In this document: in pieces, positions 62,701 to 64,000 of the stretch
Position numbering within the stretch: the stretch's first letter is position 1
Layout of the letters: the number at the start of each line of letters is the position of its first letter
Assembly (NCBI GenBank): GCA_030123565.1
Contig: CP126122.1
Location: forward strand, 755,001 to 819,000
DNA: 64,000 bases
Direction: 5' to 3'
Source of the DNA: Nitrospira sp.
GTDB lineage: Bacteria > Nitrospirota > Nitrospiria > Nitrospirales > Nitrospiraceae
Made by a program: the position numbers and the translations under genes
Notes under the pieces: generated by a model
Seen by the model: the letters and a program-made list of their open reading frames with translations, nothing else
The model's database searches: none
Told to the model about the DNA's origin: nothing

Positions 62701-64000
62701 CTAGGTGGTGTTGGTCAACAGCGAAGACAGGGTTGAGAGAACTTGGTCGGGAGTGATTTTTTTCGTCTCGCCGCTGTGGCGGGATTTCAACTCGACCTGA
62801 CCTTGAGCCAGGCCCTTGTCGCCGATGACCAGGTGATAGGGCGCGCCGATCAGATCGGCGTCGTTGAATTTGACCCCGGCTCGGTCGTCACGATCGTCCC
62901 AGAGGACCTCGAACCCCGCGTCTTGCAGGGTGTGATAGAGGGTGCCGGCCAGTTGCGTAACCGGTTGGGATTGGCTCAACGGCAAGAGCGTGACGTGGAA
63001 GGGTGCGATGGGAACCGGCCATTTGATGCCCTTGGCGTCGTGATTTTGTTCGATCGAGGCGGCGGCGGTGCGGCTCACGCCGATGCCGTAACAGCCCATG
63101 ACCGCCAGTTGTTCTTGCCCCTGCGCATCCAGAAACGTGGCCTTCATGGCCTGGCTGTATTTCGTGCCCAACATGAAGACGTGGCCGACTTCGATGCCCT
63201 TGGCGGTCTTCAATGTGCCGTCCTTGCGCGGAGAGGGATCGCCCGCCTGCGCATTGCGGAGGTCGGCGAACCGGTCCACGGTGAAATCACGCTCCCAGTT
63301 GGCATCCACGAAATGGGTGTCGGCCCGATTGGCTCCGACGACGAAGTTGGCCATGGCCTTCACGGCCCAATCGGCCAGGATGCGGACCTGCTTCAAACCG
63401 ACGGGACCGACGTAGCCGGCCGGTGTCCCGGCCAGGCTCGGAATCAGTTCAGGTTTGACGAGTTCGAGATCGGCGGCGCCGAGCAGACGTTTCACCTTGA
63501 TCTCATTGACCTCATGGTCCCCTCGAACGAGCACGGCGACGGTCTCTTTGCCCGTGTTGTAGAGCAACGTTTTGACGAGTCGGGCCGGCGTGATGTTCAG
63601 AAAAGTCGTGACCTCCTCGACCGTCCGTCGTCCGGGTGTCGGTACGGCGGTCAGGGGACGGCGGGCCGCGTCGTCGCAGGTCTCCGGAGGAAGGACTTCG
63701 GCCCGTTCGACGTTGGCCGCGTAGGTCCCTTCCTCGCTGTAGACGATGGTTTCCTCGCCGGTGTCCGCCAGCACCATGAATTCATGCGAGGAGGTTCCAC
63801 CGATCAATCCGGTGTCGGCTTCCACGGGGCGGAAGGTGAGACCGCAGCGCGTGAAGATGCGGTTGTAGGCGTCGTACATTTTTTGATAATTCACCCTGGC
63901 CCCGGCTTCGTCCTTGTCGAAGCTGTAGGCATCCTTCATGATGAATTCGCGCCCGCGCATCAAGCCGAAGCGCGGCCGGATCTCGTCGCGGAATTTCGTT
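62701..64000 (-). CDS. proS: Prolyl-tRNA synthetase (5' part beyond window)
   Basis: The frame remains open to base 64000, reading FRDEIRPRFGLMRGREFIMK at the visible start, motif 2 of class II synthetases, so the first about 130-150 residues lie outside. Visible parts are the RFGL-MRGREFIMKDAYSF motif 2, the YbaK-like editing insert (RRTVEEVTTFLNITPARLVK, VLVRGDHEVNEIKVKRLLGA), motif 3 GCYGIGVSRTAAASIEQNHD and the anticodon-binding domain with YHLVIGDKGLAQGQVELKSR. It charges tRNA-Pro and edits Ala-tRNA-Pro. The stop is at 62701. Confidence 0.95.
   Translation of the reverse strand, partial: TKFRDEIRPRFGLMRGREFIMKDAYSFDKDEAGARVNYQKMYDAYNRIFTRCGLTFRPVEADTGLIGGTSSHEFMVLADTGEETIVYSEEGTYAANVERAEVLPPETCDDAARRPLTAVPTPGRRTVEEVTTFLNITPARLVKTLLYNTGKETVAVLVRGDHEVNEIKVKRLLGAADLELVKPELIPSLAGTPAGYVGPVGLKQVRILADWAVKAMANFVVGANRADTHFVDANWERDFTVDRFADLRNAQAGDPSPRKDGTLKTAKGIEVGHVFMLGTKYSQAMKATFLDAQGQEQLAVMGCYGIGVSRTAAASIEQNHDAKGIKWPVPIAPFHVTLLPLSQSQPVTQLAGTLYHTLQDAGFEVLWDDRDDRAGVKFNDADLIGAPYHLVIGDKGLAQGQVELKSRHSGETKKITPDQVLSTLSSLLTNTT

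Overview
The window is GC-rich bacterial chromosome from a diderm bacterium, most likely a Nitrospira-type member of the Nitrospirota. This is inferred from gene content: paired 2-oxoacid:ferredoxin oxidoreductase beta subunits of the kind used in the reverse TCA cycle, Mla lipid transport parts, an LpxL-type acyltransferase, outer-membrane barrels, and a run of PAS/receiver signalling proteins. No rRNA, tRNA or CRISPR array was recognised. Only base pairing, motifs and reading frames were judged by eye; no database search was possible.

Layout. 1-5.8 kb is an accessory, decaying region. It holds the right part of an IS21-family element with a broken istB, a fragment of an exonuclease III gene next to the element's end, an intact MazE with a truncated MazF, a VOC protein, a DUF6933-like protein, an intact xthA, gene remnants, a BrnT-like toxin with a replaced tail and an inverted-repeat (MITE-like) element. 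5.8-9.5 kb carries a GH13 alpha-glucosidase, an FkbM-like methyltransferase and uracil-DNA glycosylase. 10-13 kb is a string of small exported, membrane or zinc-binding proteins around a ComEA-like HhH protein and an MlaC homologue. 13-16.5 kb is an ErpA / two OFOR-beta / CsbD-like block, flanked on both sides by paralogous small proteins sharing a short acidic motif. 16.7-20.4 kb has a TPR/beta-barrel protein divergent from a FecR-domain protein, followed by exported proteins. 20.7-23 kb has a DEAD-box helicase and small basic proteins, one with an apparent ATC start. 23.3-27.2 kb has a GAF/sigma-54 activator and an alginate-export-like porin.

27.4-38.9 kb is one long minus-strand operon for alpha-glucan and trehalose metabolism: DUF5752 - treS - treT - glycosyltransferase - TM-helix protein - glgE - maltokinase - glgB, closed by a strong hairpin. 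In principle TreT makes trehalose, TreS converts it to maltose, the kinase makes maltose-1-phosphate, GlgE polymerises it and GlgB branches the glucan.

39-43 kb carries a zinc-ribbon protein, a fatty-acid hydroxylase, MltC and a second MlaC. 43-51.2 kb is a minus-strand signalling run of two histidine kinases, two canonical receivers, two degenerate receivers and DUF2934. 51.4-56.4 kb holds ArfB, an RRM protein, a desaturase, a Cys-rich secreted protein, and three PilZ proteins around an LpxL-like acyltransferase. 56.6-60.1 kb is mlaE-mlaF-mlaD plus a TPR lipoprotein; the MlaF ATPase lacks several catalytic residues. The window ends with a GAF-PilB fusion and the 3' part of proS, whose start lies beyond base 64000.
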